Positions 13,512-21,250 of a stretch of DNA of 22,856 nt are shown piece by piece (the stretch's first letter is position 1; every line of letters begins with the position of its first letter). The stretch comes from Gammaproteobacteria bacterium (lineage in GTDB: Bacteria > Pseudomonadota > Gammaproteobacteria > SMWH01): NCBI GenBank assembly GCA_004357005.1, contig SMWH01000065.1:1-22856 (forward strand). Reading direction: 5' to 3'. Below the pieces are notes generated by a model, which was not told where the DNA came from, did no database searches, and saw nothing but the letters and a program-made list of their open reading frames with translations. A program made the translations under genes and the position numbers.

Positions 13512-14140
13512 GAACCGGTTGTTCCCGCTTCCGCGTCGCTCTGTCCGGGAGATTCCTCGTCCTCTTCCATGTAACGGTAGGTCTTGGCGGTCCCTTCCAT
13601 GATCAGGTCTCCGCCGGTTGCCGGACGCAGCGAAATGTCATGCAATGTCAGGATCACGATGCGTGGTAACGCCGCCACGGTAGAGATAAAGGTGCCGAAG
13701 CTGTGGTAATCGCCCGTCATTCGAAGAGCGATGGGTTGTTCCGCAAAAAAGTCCTTCAAAACCTCGGCGCCAGGCTGGAACAGTTCCGTTTCCAGGCCGC
13801 TCGCGAGAGCCGATTGCGACACATCGACCAGCAGTTCCGGCATCTCGGTCTTGCTCGGCAACTGCCGCAGCATCGCGCCGTATATCTGCTTCATCTCCTC
13901 GAGTTGCAGTTTGTAAGCCTCCAGGTTGGCGGCCTTCTCCTGCTTGAACTCAAAGGTCTCCTTGAGCTCGATCTCGTGCGCCCGCAATCCCTCCAACTCC
14001 GTGAGCTGATCGCGCGTCTTGAACCAGTAACCGGCACCCAGCAATACGGCGCACATGGCCGTCACCAGAATCACCTTGGCCGGCATCGGCCATGTGGCCA
14101 GGTTCTCAAAATCAAGTTCGTTGATTCGCGATAAGTCCAT
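13508..14140 (-). CDS. pilO: Type IV pilus inner-membrane protein PilO
   Basis: PilO pairs with PilN in the inner-membrane alignment complex of the pilus. The 210-residue protein has a short cytoplasmic N-terminus (MDLSRINELDFENLATWP), one membrane helix at about 21-40, a periplasmic coiled coil at about 47-95 rich in Glu, Leu and Lys, and a C-terminal ferredoxin-like domain containing MTGDYHSFGTFISTVAALPRIV. The acidic tail (YMEEDEESPGQSDAEAG) is variable. I chose the ATG at 14140, two bases after the pilN stop, because the protein then begins as PilO does; the open frame continues upstream to 14257 only as an overlap with pilN. GGGGATG upstream can serve as the ribosome binding site. Confidence 0.95.
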   Translation of the reverse strand: MDLSRINELDFENLATWPMPAKVILVTAMCAVLLGAGYWFKTRDQLTELEGLRAHEIELKETFEFKQEKAANLEAYKLQLEEMKQIYGAMLRQLPSKTEMPELLVDVSQSALASGLETELFQPGAEVLKDFFAEQPIALRMTGDYHSFGTFISTVAALPRIVILTLHDISLRPATGGDLIMEGTAKTYRYMEEDEESPGQSDAEAGTTGS

Positions 14141-14142
14141 GA

Positions 14143-14715
14143 CTACATCCCCGATCTCACGTCTTCTTCGAGGGTTCTCGGTATCAGGCTGACGCGCAGG
14201 CTGAAGTTCTGCACCCGTGTCGTATTGGTTTCCGTGGCCTGGATCTGTTCCAGCCACGGATCATGCAGCCAGGTCGAAGCATCGAGATTTCGAAGATACG
14301 CGGCAACGCGCGCGGATGACTCCGCGACGCCGCCCAGCATGAGTAACTGACCGTTCTGCTGGATGGTCGTCAGATAAACACCTTCCGGGAGCGTCTTGAC
14401 CAACTCGTCAAACAGATGAACCATCTGCGAACGGTTAGCCTGCAGCTGATCGATGATTTCCTTGCGCGCGAGGAGACGAGCCTTGGTCGCTTCCAGTCGT
14501 TTGATTTCGGCAATCTTTTTATCGAGAATCAGGATCTCGCGGTCGAGATAGCCATTGCGCGCCTGCTGATAACCGATCACCTGGTTCATCTGAAAAGTCA
14601 TCAGCCCGAAAACCGCCGCCGTCGCCACCACTGCAAGCAGGAGCAGGCTCAGGAACTGTCTCTGTCGCTCCTTGCGGCGCTCTTCGCGCCATGGCAGCAG
14701 ATTAACGTGCGGCAT
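14143..14715 (-). CDS. pilN: Type IV pilus inner-membrane protein PilN
   Basis: PilN binds cytoplasmic PilM through its extreme N-terminus and pairs with PilO in the periplasm. The N-terminal NLLPWREERRKERQRQF (residues 5-21) carries the conserved PilM-binding motif. A membrane helix lies at about 22-42, followed by a coiled coil at about 52-100 (ILDKKIAEIKRLEATKARL) and a periplasmic domain with LPEGVYLTTIQQNGQLLMLGG, typical of the family. At 190 residues the length is normal. It starts 16 bp after the pilM stop, with a GGAGG-like site (CCGGAGGTAG) before the ATG. Confidence 0.96.
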   Translation of the reverse strand: MPHVNLLPWREERRKERQRQFLSLLLLAVVATAAVFGLMTFQMNQVIGYQQARNGYLDREILILDKKIAEIKRLEATKARLLARKEIIDQLQANRSQMVHLFDELVKTLPEGVYLTTIQQNGQLLMLGGVAESSARVAAYLRNLDASTWLHDPWLEQIQATETNTTRVQNFSLRVSLIPRTLEEDVRSGM

Positions 14716-14731
14716 GAGTTTCTACCTCCGG

Positions 14732-15784
14732 TCACCCGAAACTGCGCAAAGCCAGACCGCTGGAAATCATCAGCGTCGGCGAGTCGCGTTCCAGTAACGC
14801 CGGCTGCACACGAGAGGCCACCGACATGTGAGCAAACGGGTTGGCAACGATCGTCGGGAACTCCAGACGTTCTTCGACCATGTCGGCCACGCCTTCGATA
14901 GACGAGCAACCGCCGGCGAGTACGATCTGGTCCACTTCGTTGAGTTCGCTGGACCCGAAAAAAAACTTCAGCGCCCTGCTGACTTGCTGGACGAGCTGTT
15001 CCTTGAACGGCTCGAGGATGTCCAGTTCATAACTCTCCGGCAGTCCCCCCTGACGCTTGGCCAGATCCGCTTCCTGGAAAGACAGGTCATAGCGCCGGAC
15101 GATCTCCTCGGTGAGTTGCTTCCCACCAAAAACCTGTTCGCGTGTATAGATGTTGCGACCGCGCCGGACGACATTGAGCGTCGTCATCGTCCCGCCGATA
15201 TCCACGACGCCGCGCGTCTCGGGAGGTTCGTTACCCGCATCCAGCAGGGTCAGGGCGTTTTCCATCGCGAAGGCTTCCACGTCCACGCATTGAGCGACCA
15301 GGCCACCCAGCTCCACGGCGGCGACACGCACATCAACATTTTCTGCCCGCGACGCGGCCAGCAGCACATTGATCAGATTGGGGTTGCCCTCCGCGGGACC
15401 CAGCACCTCGAAGTCCAGGTTGACCTCTTCGAGGGGATAGGGGATGTACTGGTTAGCCTCCAACTCGATCTGCGTTTCGAGTTCGTCCTCGGTCAGATCA
15501 GCGGGCATGGGGATCACCTTGGTGATCACCGCCGAACCGGCTACCGCCACCGCCGCATGCCTGGCCTTGCTGCCGGATCGCTGTACCGCGCGCCGGATGG
15601 CCTCGCCCACCGCTTCGACTTCGACGATTTTCTTTTCGGTGATCGCGTTGGCGGGAAGGGGCTCGCTGGCGTAATGTTCGACACGATAGCGGCCATTGCT
15701 CCTGCTGAACTGCAGGAGCTTGACGGCGGTCGAACTGATGTCGAGACCAACCACCGGGGGGGTGCTGGGCCGGAGGGAAAACAC
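14732..15784 (-). CDS. pilM: Type IV pilus assembly ATPase-like protein PilM
   Basis: PilM is an actin-like cytoplasmic protein that docks on the PilN N-terminus. The 350-residue sequence shows the family's nucleotide-binding elements: VVGLDISSTAVKLLQF near the start (D15), GVVDIGGTMTTLNVVRRG with D195, and LAGGCSS at 289-295. The ending SSGLALRSFG is also usual for PilM. The first gene of pilMNOPQ, it diverges from mrcA over 151 bp. It starts at a GTG with no strong ribosome binding site. No earlier family-like start is visible, and the FSLRPSTPP lead is of normal length. A good promoter lies about 50 bp upstream on the same strand. Confidence 0.97.
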   Translation of the reverse strand: MFSLRPSTPPVVGLDISSTAVKLLQFSRSNGRYRVEHYASEPLPANAITEKKIVEVEAVGEAIRRAVQRSGSKARHAAVAVAGSAVITKVIPMPADLTEDELETQIELEANQYIPYPLEEVNLDFEVLGPAEGNPNLINVLLAASRAENVDVRVAAVELGGLVAQCVDVEAFAMENALTLLDAGNEPPETRGVVDIGGTMTTLNVVRRGRNIYTREQVFGGKQLTEEIVRRYDLSFQEADLAKRQGGLPESYELDILEPFKEQLVQQVSRALKFFFGSSELNEVDQIVLAGGCSSIEGVADMVEERLEFPTIVANPFAHMSVASRVQPALLERDSPTLMISSGLALRSFG

Positions 15785-15832
15785 GTTTTTTTCTTTAAAA
15801 TCAGCCCTTAGGGATCAATTCCGGATGTTGAC

Positions 15833-15861
15833 ATTAAATACCAAACTCAACACGTTATCAA
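15833..15861 (-). promoter_or_regulatory. Sigma-70-like promoter of the pilMNOPQ operon
   Basis: On the minus strand TTGATA (15861-15856) and TTTAAT (15838-15833) each match the consensus at five of six positions, with the ideal 17-bp spacer. Transcription would start near 15826, about 40 bases before the pilM GTG at 15784. It is the best promoter match in the window. Confidence 0.65.
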
Positions 15862-15909
15862 CAAAGCAATTATTGGACCTGAGCTCCGGTCGCCCCCCAG
15901 CCAGTGCTT

Positions 15910-15915
15910 TATAAT
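15910..15915 (+). promoter_or_regulatory. Probable -10 box of mrcA
   Basis: A perfect TATAAT lies 20 bp before the mrcA ATG. The -35 region at 17-bp spacing (CGGTCG) is poor, so an activator or a different sigma preference may be involved. The leader would be only about 14 bases, leaving little room for a ribosome binding site. Confidence 0.45.
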
Positions 15916-15935
15916 CCGGACCCCCGGCCGATACC

Positions 15936-18443
15936 ATGACGCCCATCACAACCCCCGGAACCCGCCCTGATCGCCCCCAAAACGGCCACAGGGGCCGTAG
16001 AGGCCTTGTTTTGCTTCGCCTGGCGGTCCGAATGCTCCTCAGCGGGGCGCTAATGGTCACTTTGGGGGTGGGAATCGCCTATCTGGCGCTGGCCCCGGGC
16101 CTGCCAAGCCTCGCGGACCTCAGAGACATCCGTTTGCAAGTACCCCTCAAGGTCTATACGCGGGAAGGCCAGCTGGTGGCCGAATTCGGGGAAAAACGGC
16201 GCACCCCGGTCACCGTGGAGGATGTGCCCCAAACCCTGATCCAGGCCTTCCTGGCGGCCGAGGATGACCGTTATTACGAGCACCCGGGAGTGGACTACCG
16301 GGGCCTGATCCGGGCTGCCTGGCACCTGGTCCGCACCGGCGAAAAGGGCCCGGGCGGATCCACCATTACCATGCAGATGGCCCGCAACTACTTTTTGAGT
16401 TTCGAGCAGACCTTTCTGCGCAAATTCAACGAGATCTTCCTGGCCCTGAAGATCGAGCGCGAACTGAACAAGGACGAGATCCTCGAGCTCTACCTGAACA
16501 AAATCTACCTGGGCAACCGGGCCTACGGCGTGGTGGCCGCCGCCCATGTCTATTACGCCACCGAACTGGACCAACTGACCCTGGCCCAGACCGCCATGAT
16601 CGCCGGGCTGCCCAAAGCGCCGTCCCGTTTCAACCCCATCGTGGACCCGCAGCGGGCGATAACGCGCCGGGATTACGTGCTCGCTCGCATGCTGGAACTC
16701 GGTTACGTCAATGAAGACCAGTATCTGGAAGCCGTGGTGGCGCCGGTCACAGCCGGTTTGCACGGTGCGGCGGCGGAAGTTTCGGCTTCTTACGCAGCCG
16801 AAATGGTGCGGGCCGATATGGTCGAGCGCTTTGGGAACGAAGCCTACACGGGCGGGTACCGGGTTTTCACGACGCTGTCGGGGCGTTTGCAACTGGCCGC
16901 CAACACAGCCCTGCACAACGCTCTGCTGGATTACGACCGGCGACACGGTTACCGGGGCGCGGAGTCGAAAGTGACCCTCAGCGGGGAAGTCGACACGGAT
17001 GCCTGGGATGGTGTACTGACGGATTTCCGCGAGGTGAGCGGTCTGGCGCCGGCGCTGGTCGTGGAGGTCACTGCCGAACAGGCCATTCTTTATATCGGCG
17101 ACGAAATGGTCGTCACGCTCGACATGGATGCAGTGGCCTGGGCTAATGCCTATGTCAACGAAAACCGGCGCGGAGCAAATCCTTCGACGGTGGACGAGGT
17201 GCTGCAACCGGGCCATGTAGTCAGGATCCGCCGCACGGAAGAAGGCGGCTGGCAGCTGGCACAGATCCCGGATGTTCAGGGGGCACTCGTAGCCTTGCAG
17301 CCGCGGGACGGTGCGATTCGCGCGCTGGTCGGCGGCTTCGATTTTTCCCTGAGCAAGTTCAACCGGGTCACGCAGAGCGCCCGCCAACCGGGTTCCAGCT
17401 TCAAGCCGTTCATCTATTCTGCGGCGCTGCAGGCAGGCTATACCCCGGCGACTATCGTGAATGATGCGCCGGTGGTCTTCGACGACCCGCAGCTGGAAGC
17501 CACCTGGCGGCCGGAAAACTTCAGCCAGAAATTCTACGGCCCCACCCGGTTGCGGGAGGCTCTGGTCAATTCGCGCAACCTGGTGTCCATCCGCGTGTTG
17601 CGGGGCATCGGAGTGGACTATGCCCGGGACTACCTTGGCCGTTTCGGTTTTCCCAAAGACCGGTTACCCCGGGATCTGTCGTTGGCGCTGGGGAGCGCTG
17701 CCATGCCCCCCCTGACCATGGCAACTGCTTTTGCGACCTTTGCCAACGGCGGGTTCCGCATCGAACCCTACCTGGTCGAGACGGTGTTCAACAGCGCCGG
17801 CGAAGAGGTTTACCGGGCGAGACCGTTGACAGCCTGCCCCGAGTGCGATGGGGAAGAAGATTTCGTGCGATTGGACCCGATCCCTGATATCGGCGGGATG
17901 TTCGCCGGCGACGGTTTCGGGCCGCCCACGCCGCCACCCTTTCGCGTGGCAAAACGCGCTCTCAACGAACAGAACGCGTATATCGTCAATACCATGCTGC
18001 GAGATGTGATTCGCCGGGGAACCGGCCGCAAGGCACTTGCCCTGGGCCGGAGCGACCTGCATGGCAAGACCGGAACGACCAATGAACAGCGCGACGCCTG
18101 GTTCTCCGGCTTCAATCATCATCTGGCTGTCAGTGCCTGGGTGGGTTTTGATCGCTTCGACCCGCTCGGCGATCTGGAAGTCGGTGGACGCGCCGCTTTG
18201 CCCATGTGGATTGAGTTCATGGAAACCGCCCTGTCCGGCGTACCCGAGCACTCACCCGCCATGCCCCCGGGCATCGTTACGGTGCGCATCGATCCGGAAA
18301 CCGGTCTGGCGGCAGCCGCGGATAACCCGGACGCAATACTCGAGGTGTTCATGTCAGATGCCCTGCCGGATCACGGACAAGGAATCACCGGAACCGCACA
18401 CCCGCACGCAGAAGAAGAAGAAAACCCCTACGACCTCTTCTGA
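15936..18443 (+). CDS. mrcA: Penicillin-binding protein 1A
   Basis: A bifunctional class A penicillin-binding protein (835 residues) that polymerises glycan strands and cross-links peptides in the periplasm. A membrane anchor at about 34-53 follows a basic cytoplasmic tail. The glycosyltransferase 51 domain has catalytic E109 in EDDRYYEHPG and GGSTITMQMARN from 140. An OB-like insert lies in the middle. The transpeptidase domain has the nucleophile motif SSFK (S487, K490), SRN at 546-548 and KTGT at 711-714. All active-site residues are present. The acidic C-terminus (HAEEEENPYDLF) is variable. Divergence from pilM is the usual gammaproteobacterial arrangement. The ATG at 15936 has no clear ribosome binding site. 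An internal ATG at 16032 would shorten the tail and begin inside the anchor, which is less likely. Confidence 0.96.
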   Translation: MTPITTPGTRPDRPQNGHRGRRGLVLLRLAVRMLLSGALMVTLGVGIAYLALAPGLPSLADLRDIRLQVPLKVYTREGQLVAEFGEKRRTPVTVEDVPQTLIQAFLAAEDDRYYEHPGVDYRGLIRAAWHLVRTGEKGPGGSTITMQMARNYFLSFEQTFLRKFNEIFLALKIERELNKDEILELYLNKIYLGNRAYGVVAAAHVYYATELDQLTLAQTAMIAGLPKAPSRFNPIVDPQRAITRRDYVLARMLELGYVNEDQYLEAVVAPVTAGLHGAAAEVSASYAAEMVRADMVERFGNEAYTGGYRVFTTLSGRLQLAANTALHNALLDYDRRHGYRGAESKVTLSGEVDTDAWDGVLTDFREVSGLAPALVVEVTAEQAILYIGDEMVVTLDMDAVAWANAYVNENRRGANPSTVDEVLQPGHVVRIRRTEEGGWQLAQIPDVQGALVALQPRDGAIRALVGGFDFSLSKFNRVTQSARQPGSSFKPFIYSAALQAGYTPATIVNDAPVVFDDPQLEATWRPENFSQKFYGPTRLREALVNSRNLVSIRVLRGIGVDYARDYLGRFGFPKDRLPRDLSLALGSAAMPPLTMATAFATFANGGFRIEPYLVETVFNSAGEEVYRARPLTACPECDGEEDFVRLDPIPDIGGMFAGDGFGPPTPPPFRVAKRALNEQNAYIVNTMLRDVIRRGTGRKALALGRSDLHGKTGTTNEQRDAWFSGFNHHLAVSAWVGFDRFDPLGDLEVGGRAALPMWIEFMETALSGVPEHSPAMPPGIVTVRIDPETGLAAAADNPDAILEVFMSDALPDHGQGITGTAHPHAEEEENPYDLF

Positions 18444-18521
18444 ACCTGGCCGTTGGGGTAGACAGGCACGAGCGGTTGTTGGACACTTGAGAATCCGGCT
18501 TCTGACCGAAACCATCGATCA

Positions 18522-19160
18522 ATGCCTCGTCGCCGAAACGGCAGCCGACCCAGAACCCACCACAACGGACGTCAACGCGTGGCGCAGGAAGCTGCCAGGA
18601 TCATGCTGGATCACGGTATCCGGGATTACGGCGTCGCCAAACGCAAGGCCGCGGAACGACTGGGGGTGCGCGACATCGGCCAACTTCCCCGCAATACGGA
18701 GATCCAGAATGCCCTGGTCGAGTATCGTCGCCTGTTCCACGGGGACCGGCACACCGTGCGACTGCGCACCCTGAGGCAAGCGGCCCTGGAAGCCCTGCGC
18801 TTCTTTGAACCTTTCAGCCCCCGGCTGGTAGGGGCGGTGCTGGACGGCAGTGCCGACGATCATTCCGCCGTGGCGATCCACGTCTTTGCCGACGCCCCCG
18901 AAGAGCTGGCTCTGTTCCTGGAGGAGCGGACCATTCCCTTCGACATGGAGCAACGCCGGATGCGTTATACCCGGGATGAAGAAGAAGACTATCCCGTGTA
19001 CCGTTTCGCGGCCGGTGACGTCAATGTGGATGTCACGGTGTTTCCCGCCGGCGCGATACGCCGGGCGCCACTGAGTCCCGTGGACGGACGACCCATGCGC
19101 CGCCTCGATCAACGGGGCCTCGAAACGCTCCTGGAAAATGACGGCCCGGATCCGGGCTGA
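18522..19160 (+). CDS. Uncharacterised conserved protein, possible degenerate nucleotidyltransferase fold
   Basis: A 212-residue soluble protein, not recognised with a firm function. It resembles a family seen in beta- and gammaproteobacteria whose database names are inconsistent. The N-terminal third is helical and basic (RVAQEAARIMLDHGIRDY, AKRKAAERLGV, LPRNTEIQNALVEYRRLF). The middle RLVGAVLDGSADDHSAVAIH (101-120) followed by VFAD looks like the strand-turn-strand of a polymerase-beta-type nucleotidyltransferase, but the catalytic Asp pair is not evident. The C-terminal part (YPVYRFAAGDVNVDVTVFP, then PLSPVDGRPMRRL) is well ordered and probably the most conserved. The ATG at 18522 has a weak ribosome binding site, and the GTG at residue 20 is an alternative. 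It lies 78 bp after mrcA and converges on rpmE with 12 bp between stops. Confidence 0.7.
   Translation: MPRRRNGSRPRTHHNGRQRVAQEAARIMLDHGIRDYGVAKRKAAERLGVRDIGQLPRNTEIQNALVEYRRLFHGDRHTVRLRTLRQAALEALRFFEPFSPRLVGAVLDGSADDHSAVAIHVFADAPEELALFLEERTIPFDMEQRRMRYTRDEEEDYPVYRFAAGDVNVDVTVFPAGAIRRAPLSPVDGRPMRRLDQRGLETLLENDGPDPG
19144..19157 (-). terminator. Possible weak terminator after rpmE
   Basis: GCCCGGATCCGGGC is a 14-bp perfect palindrome that can fold as a 5-bp stem with a GATC loop. On the minus strand it lies 15 bp after the rpmE stop and is followed a few bases later by TTTT. It overlaps the end of the convergent 212-residue gene's coding sequence. The short stem makes this tentative. Confidence 0.3.
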
Positions 19161-19172
19161 GAATCCCGCCGG

Positions 19173-19376
19173 TTATTTCAAGCCGTAACGCTTGCGGAAC
19201 TTATCCACGCGACCCCCGCTGTCGATGATCTTCTGCTTGCCCGTAAAGAAAGGATGGCAGGAAGAGCAGACTTCCACGTGCAGATCCTCGCCGAGCGTGG
19301 AACGGGTCTCGAAGGTATTCCCGCAACTGCAGGTCACCGTCATGGTTTTGTATTCCGGATGAATATCAGGCTTCAT
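19173..19376 (-). CDS. rpmE: 50S ribosomal protein L31, zinc-binding type
   Basis: L31 sits on the large ribosomal subunit and bridges to the small subunit head. The 67-residue sequence begins MKPDIHPEYKTMTVTCSCGN and carries four zinc ligands at C16, C18, C37 and C40. This is therefore the zinc-containing form rather than the zinc-free paralogue (ykgM type) used under zinc starvation. The conserved HPFFTGKQKIIDSGGRVDKF block follows. Length and ending (RKRYGLK) are normal. It is 68 bp downstream of hemW on the same strand and has its own likely promoter. Confidence 0.98.
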   Translation of the reverse strand: MKPDIHPEYKTMTVTCSCGNTFETRSTLGEDLHVEVCSSCHPFFTGKQKIIDSGGRVDKFRKRYGLK

Positions 19377-19441
19377 TGCTTTATCGTCTCACGGCCACGC
19401 CAGGCGCAGTTGTGTCAGTGGGCCGGGCCAAAAGGGAGCGT

Positions 19442-19470
19442 ATTCTAAGGCAGCCCCACGCCCCCGGCAA
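19442..19470 (-). promoter_or_regulatory. Probable rpmE promoter overlapping the hemW stop codon
   Basis: On the minus strand TTGCCG (19470-19465, four of six) and TAGAAT (19447-19442, five of six) are separated by 17 bp. The -10 box contains the TAG stop of hemW. Transcription would begin near 19435, about 60 bases before the rpmE ATG, allowing a leader where L31 or zinc control could act. Confidence 0.42.
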
Positions 19471-20653
19471 GCACCGGCTCCGGGGGCAGAAACAGTCCCT
19501 GCAGATCGTTGAGAAACCGCCCACCGAGCGCGGTTCGCGTCCACCGTCCCCCATCGAACTCCAAAAGCCCCATTTCCCGGGCCCGGTCCAAACAGACCCG
19601 GATGGCGCCAGGGTCGACTCCCGTGGCGGCGGTGAACTGTGCCGGCGTCCATCCCTCCGCCAGCCGCAGCCGGTTGAGCATGAATTCGAACACCAGATCA
19701 TCACGGCTCAAGCGGCGGCCATGTTGGATGCGTCCCGTCTCTGCCGCCTGGTTCATATACGCGGCGGGGTGGCGCTGTTTGGCCGTCCTGGTGACGCGCT
19801 GGCCAGCCGTGAACTTGCCATGGGCCCCGGCACCGATGCCCAGGTAATCGCCAAAACGCCAGTAATTGAGATTATGGCGACACTCGCGGCCGGTCTGGGC
19901 CCAGGCCGAGATCTCATAAGCGTGCAACCCCGCCCCGATCAGCAACTCCCCCGCGCCCTGCTGCATGTCCCAGGCGCTGTCATCATCAGGCAGGGCCGGC
20001 GGCTGAGCATAAAACAGGGTGTTGGGCTCCAGGGTCAATTGATAGTGCGAAACATGTTCGGGGGCAAAACTCAGGGCGATACGCACGTCCTGGATTGCCT
20101 GCTCCACGCTTTGCTCCGGCAATGCAAACATCAAATCCAGATTCAGATTGTCGAAACCGGCGGCGCGGGCTGCTTCGATCGCTGCGCGGCATTGTCCCGC
20201 ATCGTGGATACGTCCGAGGGCCTTGAGTTTTCCGTCGTCAAAGCTCTGGATTCCCAGAGAGAGCCGGTTGACTCCGGCAGCATGAAAACCGTCGAAACGG
20301 GATTGTTCCACGGTGCCCGGATTGGCTTCCAGGGTGATCTCGGCATCCGCCGTCAACTGGAGTCGATCAGCTATCCCCGTGAGCAATGCCTCGATGGAAG
20401 ATGGAGAAAACAGGCTGGGGGTACCACCACCGAGAAAAATGCTGCTGACGACGACACCGGGCTCACCAAGATCCTGATCCAGATCTGCCAGCAGCGCCTG
20501 CACATATTTTTTCTCCGGCAGTTCGCTGCCAGCCCCCCCCTTGATGGCATGGGAATTGAAGTCGCAATAGGGGCATTTGCGAACGCACCAGGGCAGATGC
20601 ACGTACAGTCCAACGGTTGCAGGCTTCTCAGGTGCTCTCACGGACGCACTCAC
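19445..20653 (-). CDS. hemW: Radical SAM haem chaperone HemW
   Basis: A 402-residue radical SAM protein with the [4Fe-4S] motif C23xxxC27xxC30 in PWCVRKCPYCDF. GGGTPSLF follows, and LEANPGTVE and LGIQSFDD are further conserved segments. The C-terminal HemN_C domain includes GIGAGAHGKF. Length and the short N-terminus fit HemW, which transfers haem to target proteins, rather than HemN, the oxygen-independent coproporphyrinogen III oxidase, which is longer and has an N-terminal extension. Databases often name this family as HemN-like. The GTG at 20653 overlaps the rdgB stop as GTGA, so it is coupled to rdgB. The order rph-rdgB-hemW is common in gammaproteobacteria. Confidence 0.93.
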   Translation of the reverse strand: MSASVRAPEKPATVGLYVHLPWCVRKCPYCDFNSHAIKGGAGSELPEKKYVQALLADLDQDLGEPGVVVSSIFLGGGTPSLFSPSSIEALLTGIADRLQLTADAEITLEANPGTVEQSRFDGFHAAGVNRLSLGIQSFDDGKLKALGRIHDAGQCRAAIEAARAAGFDNLNLDLMFALPEQSVEQAIQDVRIALSFAPEHVSHYQLTLEPNTLFYAQPPALPDDDSAWDMQQGAGELLIGAGLHAYEISAWAQTGRECRHNLNYWRFGDYLGIGAGAHGKFTAGQRVTRTAKQRHPAAYMNQAAETGRIQHGRRLSRDDLVFEFMLNRLRLAEGWTPAQFTAATGVDPGAIRVCLDRAREMGLLEFDGGRWTRTALGGRFLNDLQGLFLPPEPVLAGGVGLP

Positions 20654-21246
20654 GACAGCCGTGTCCGGAGCGCACTGACGAGGGCGCGCAGAGCCTGACC
20701 CCTGTGGCTGCGTTGGTTTTTTTCCTCATCGGACAGTTCCGCCGAGGTCTTTCCCAGGCAGGGGTCGATGAACAACGGGTCATACCCGAATCCACCGGCA
20801 CCCCGTGCTGACCTGGCGATGTGCCCCTCCCATACTCCCTCGGCGATCAGCGGAACGGGATCTTGCGCGTTCGACAGGTAAACGGCCGCGCAACGAAAGC
20901 GCGCCCCGCGCTCACCGTCGGCCACATCCGCCAGTTCTTCCAGCAGCCTGCGGTTGTGGGCGGCATCGTCACCGCCCACACCGGCGTATCGGGCGGATAA
21001 TACCCCCGGCGCGCCGCCGAGAGCGTCCACCACCAGACCCGAATCATCGGCAATGGCGGGAAGACCGGTGCGTAAACTGGCGTGACGGGCCTTGAGCAAA
21101 GCGTTTTCGACGAAGGTGGGTGCCGGCTCTTCCGCGGGCTCCACACCCAGGACGGTTTGGGGGATCAGCTCAACCTCCAGGGCGGCGAGAAGCCGCTGCA
21201 ACTCCTTGAGCTTCCCGGTATTGCCCGTGGCCAGCACGATGCGCAT
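20650..21246 (-). CDS. rdgB: dITP/XTP pyrophosphatase (RdgB/HAM1 family)
   Basis: This cytoplasmic enzyme hydrolyses dITP, ITP and XTP to monophosphates, keeping deaminated purines out of DNA and RNA. The 198-residue protein starts MRIVLATGNTGKLKEL, with the nucleotide-binding TGNTGK at 7-12. It continues with TFVENALLKARHA, the catalytic region AIADDSGLVVDALGGAPGV, and GGFGYDPLFIDP. The late conserved SHRGQALRAL is also present. The ATG at 21246 gives the family's exact start. An open frame continues upstream to 21408 only as a shadow of rph. It begins four bases after the rph stop and ends overlapping hemW. Confidence 0.97.
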   Translation of the reverse strand: MRIVLATGNTGKLKELQRLLAALEVELIPQTVLGVEPAEEPAPTFVENALLKARHASLRTGLPAIADDSGLVVDALGGAPGVLSARYAGVGGDDAAHNRRLLEELADVADGERGARFRCAAVYLSNAQDPVPLIAEGVWEGHIARSARGAGGFGYDPLFIDPCLGKTSAELSDEEKNQRSHRGQALRALVSALRTRLS

Positions 21247-21250
21247 CGGA

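Noticed and set aside
15828..15861. Plus-strand TTGACA at 15828-15833 as an mrcA promoter
   Set aside because: The only -10-like match, TATCAA at 15856, is 22 bp away, too far. The same bases on the minus strand make a better pilM promoter.
16050..17387. Open frame of 445 codons on the minus strand inside mrcA
   Set aside because: mrcA has all catalytic motifs on the plus strand. The reverse frame is a by-product of codon bias.
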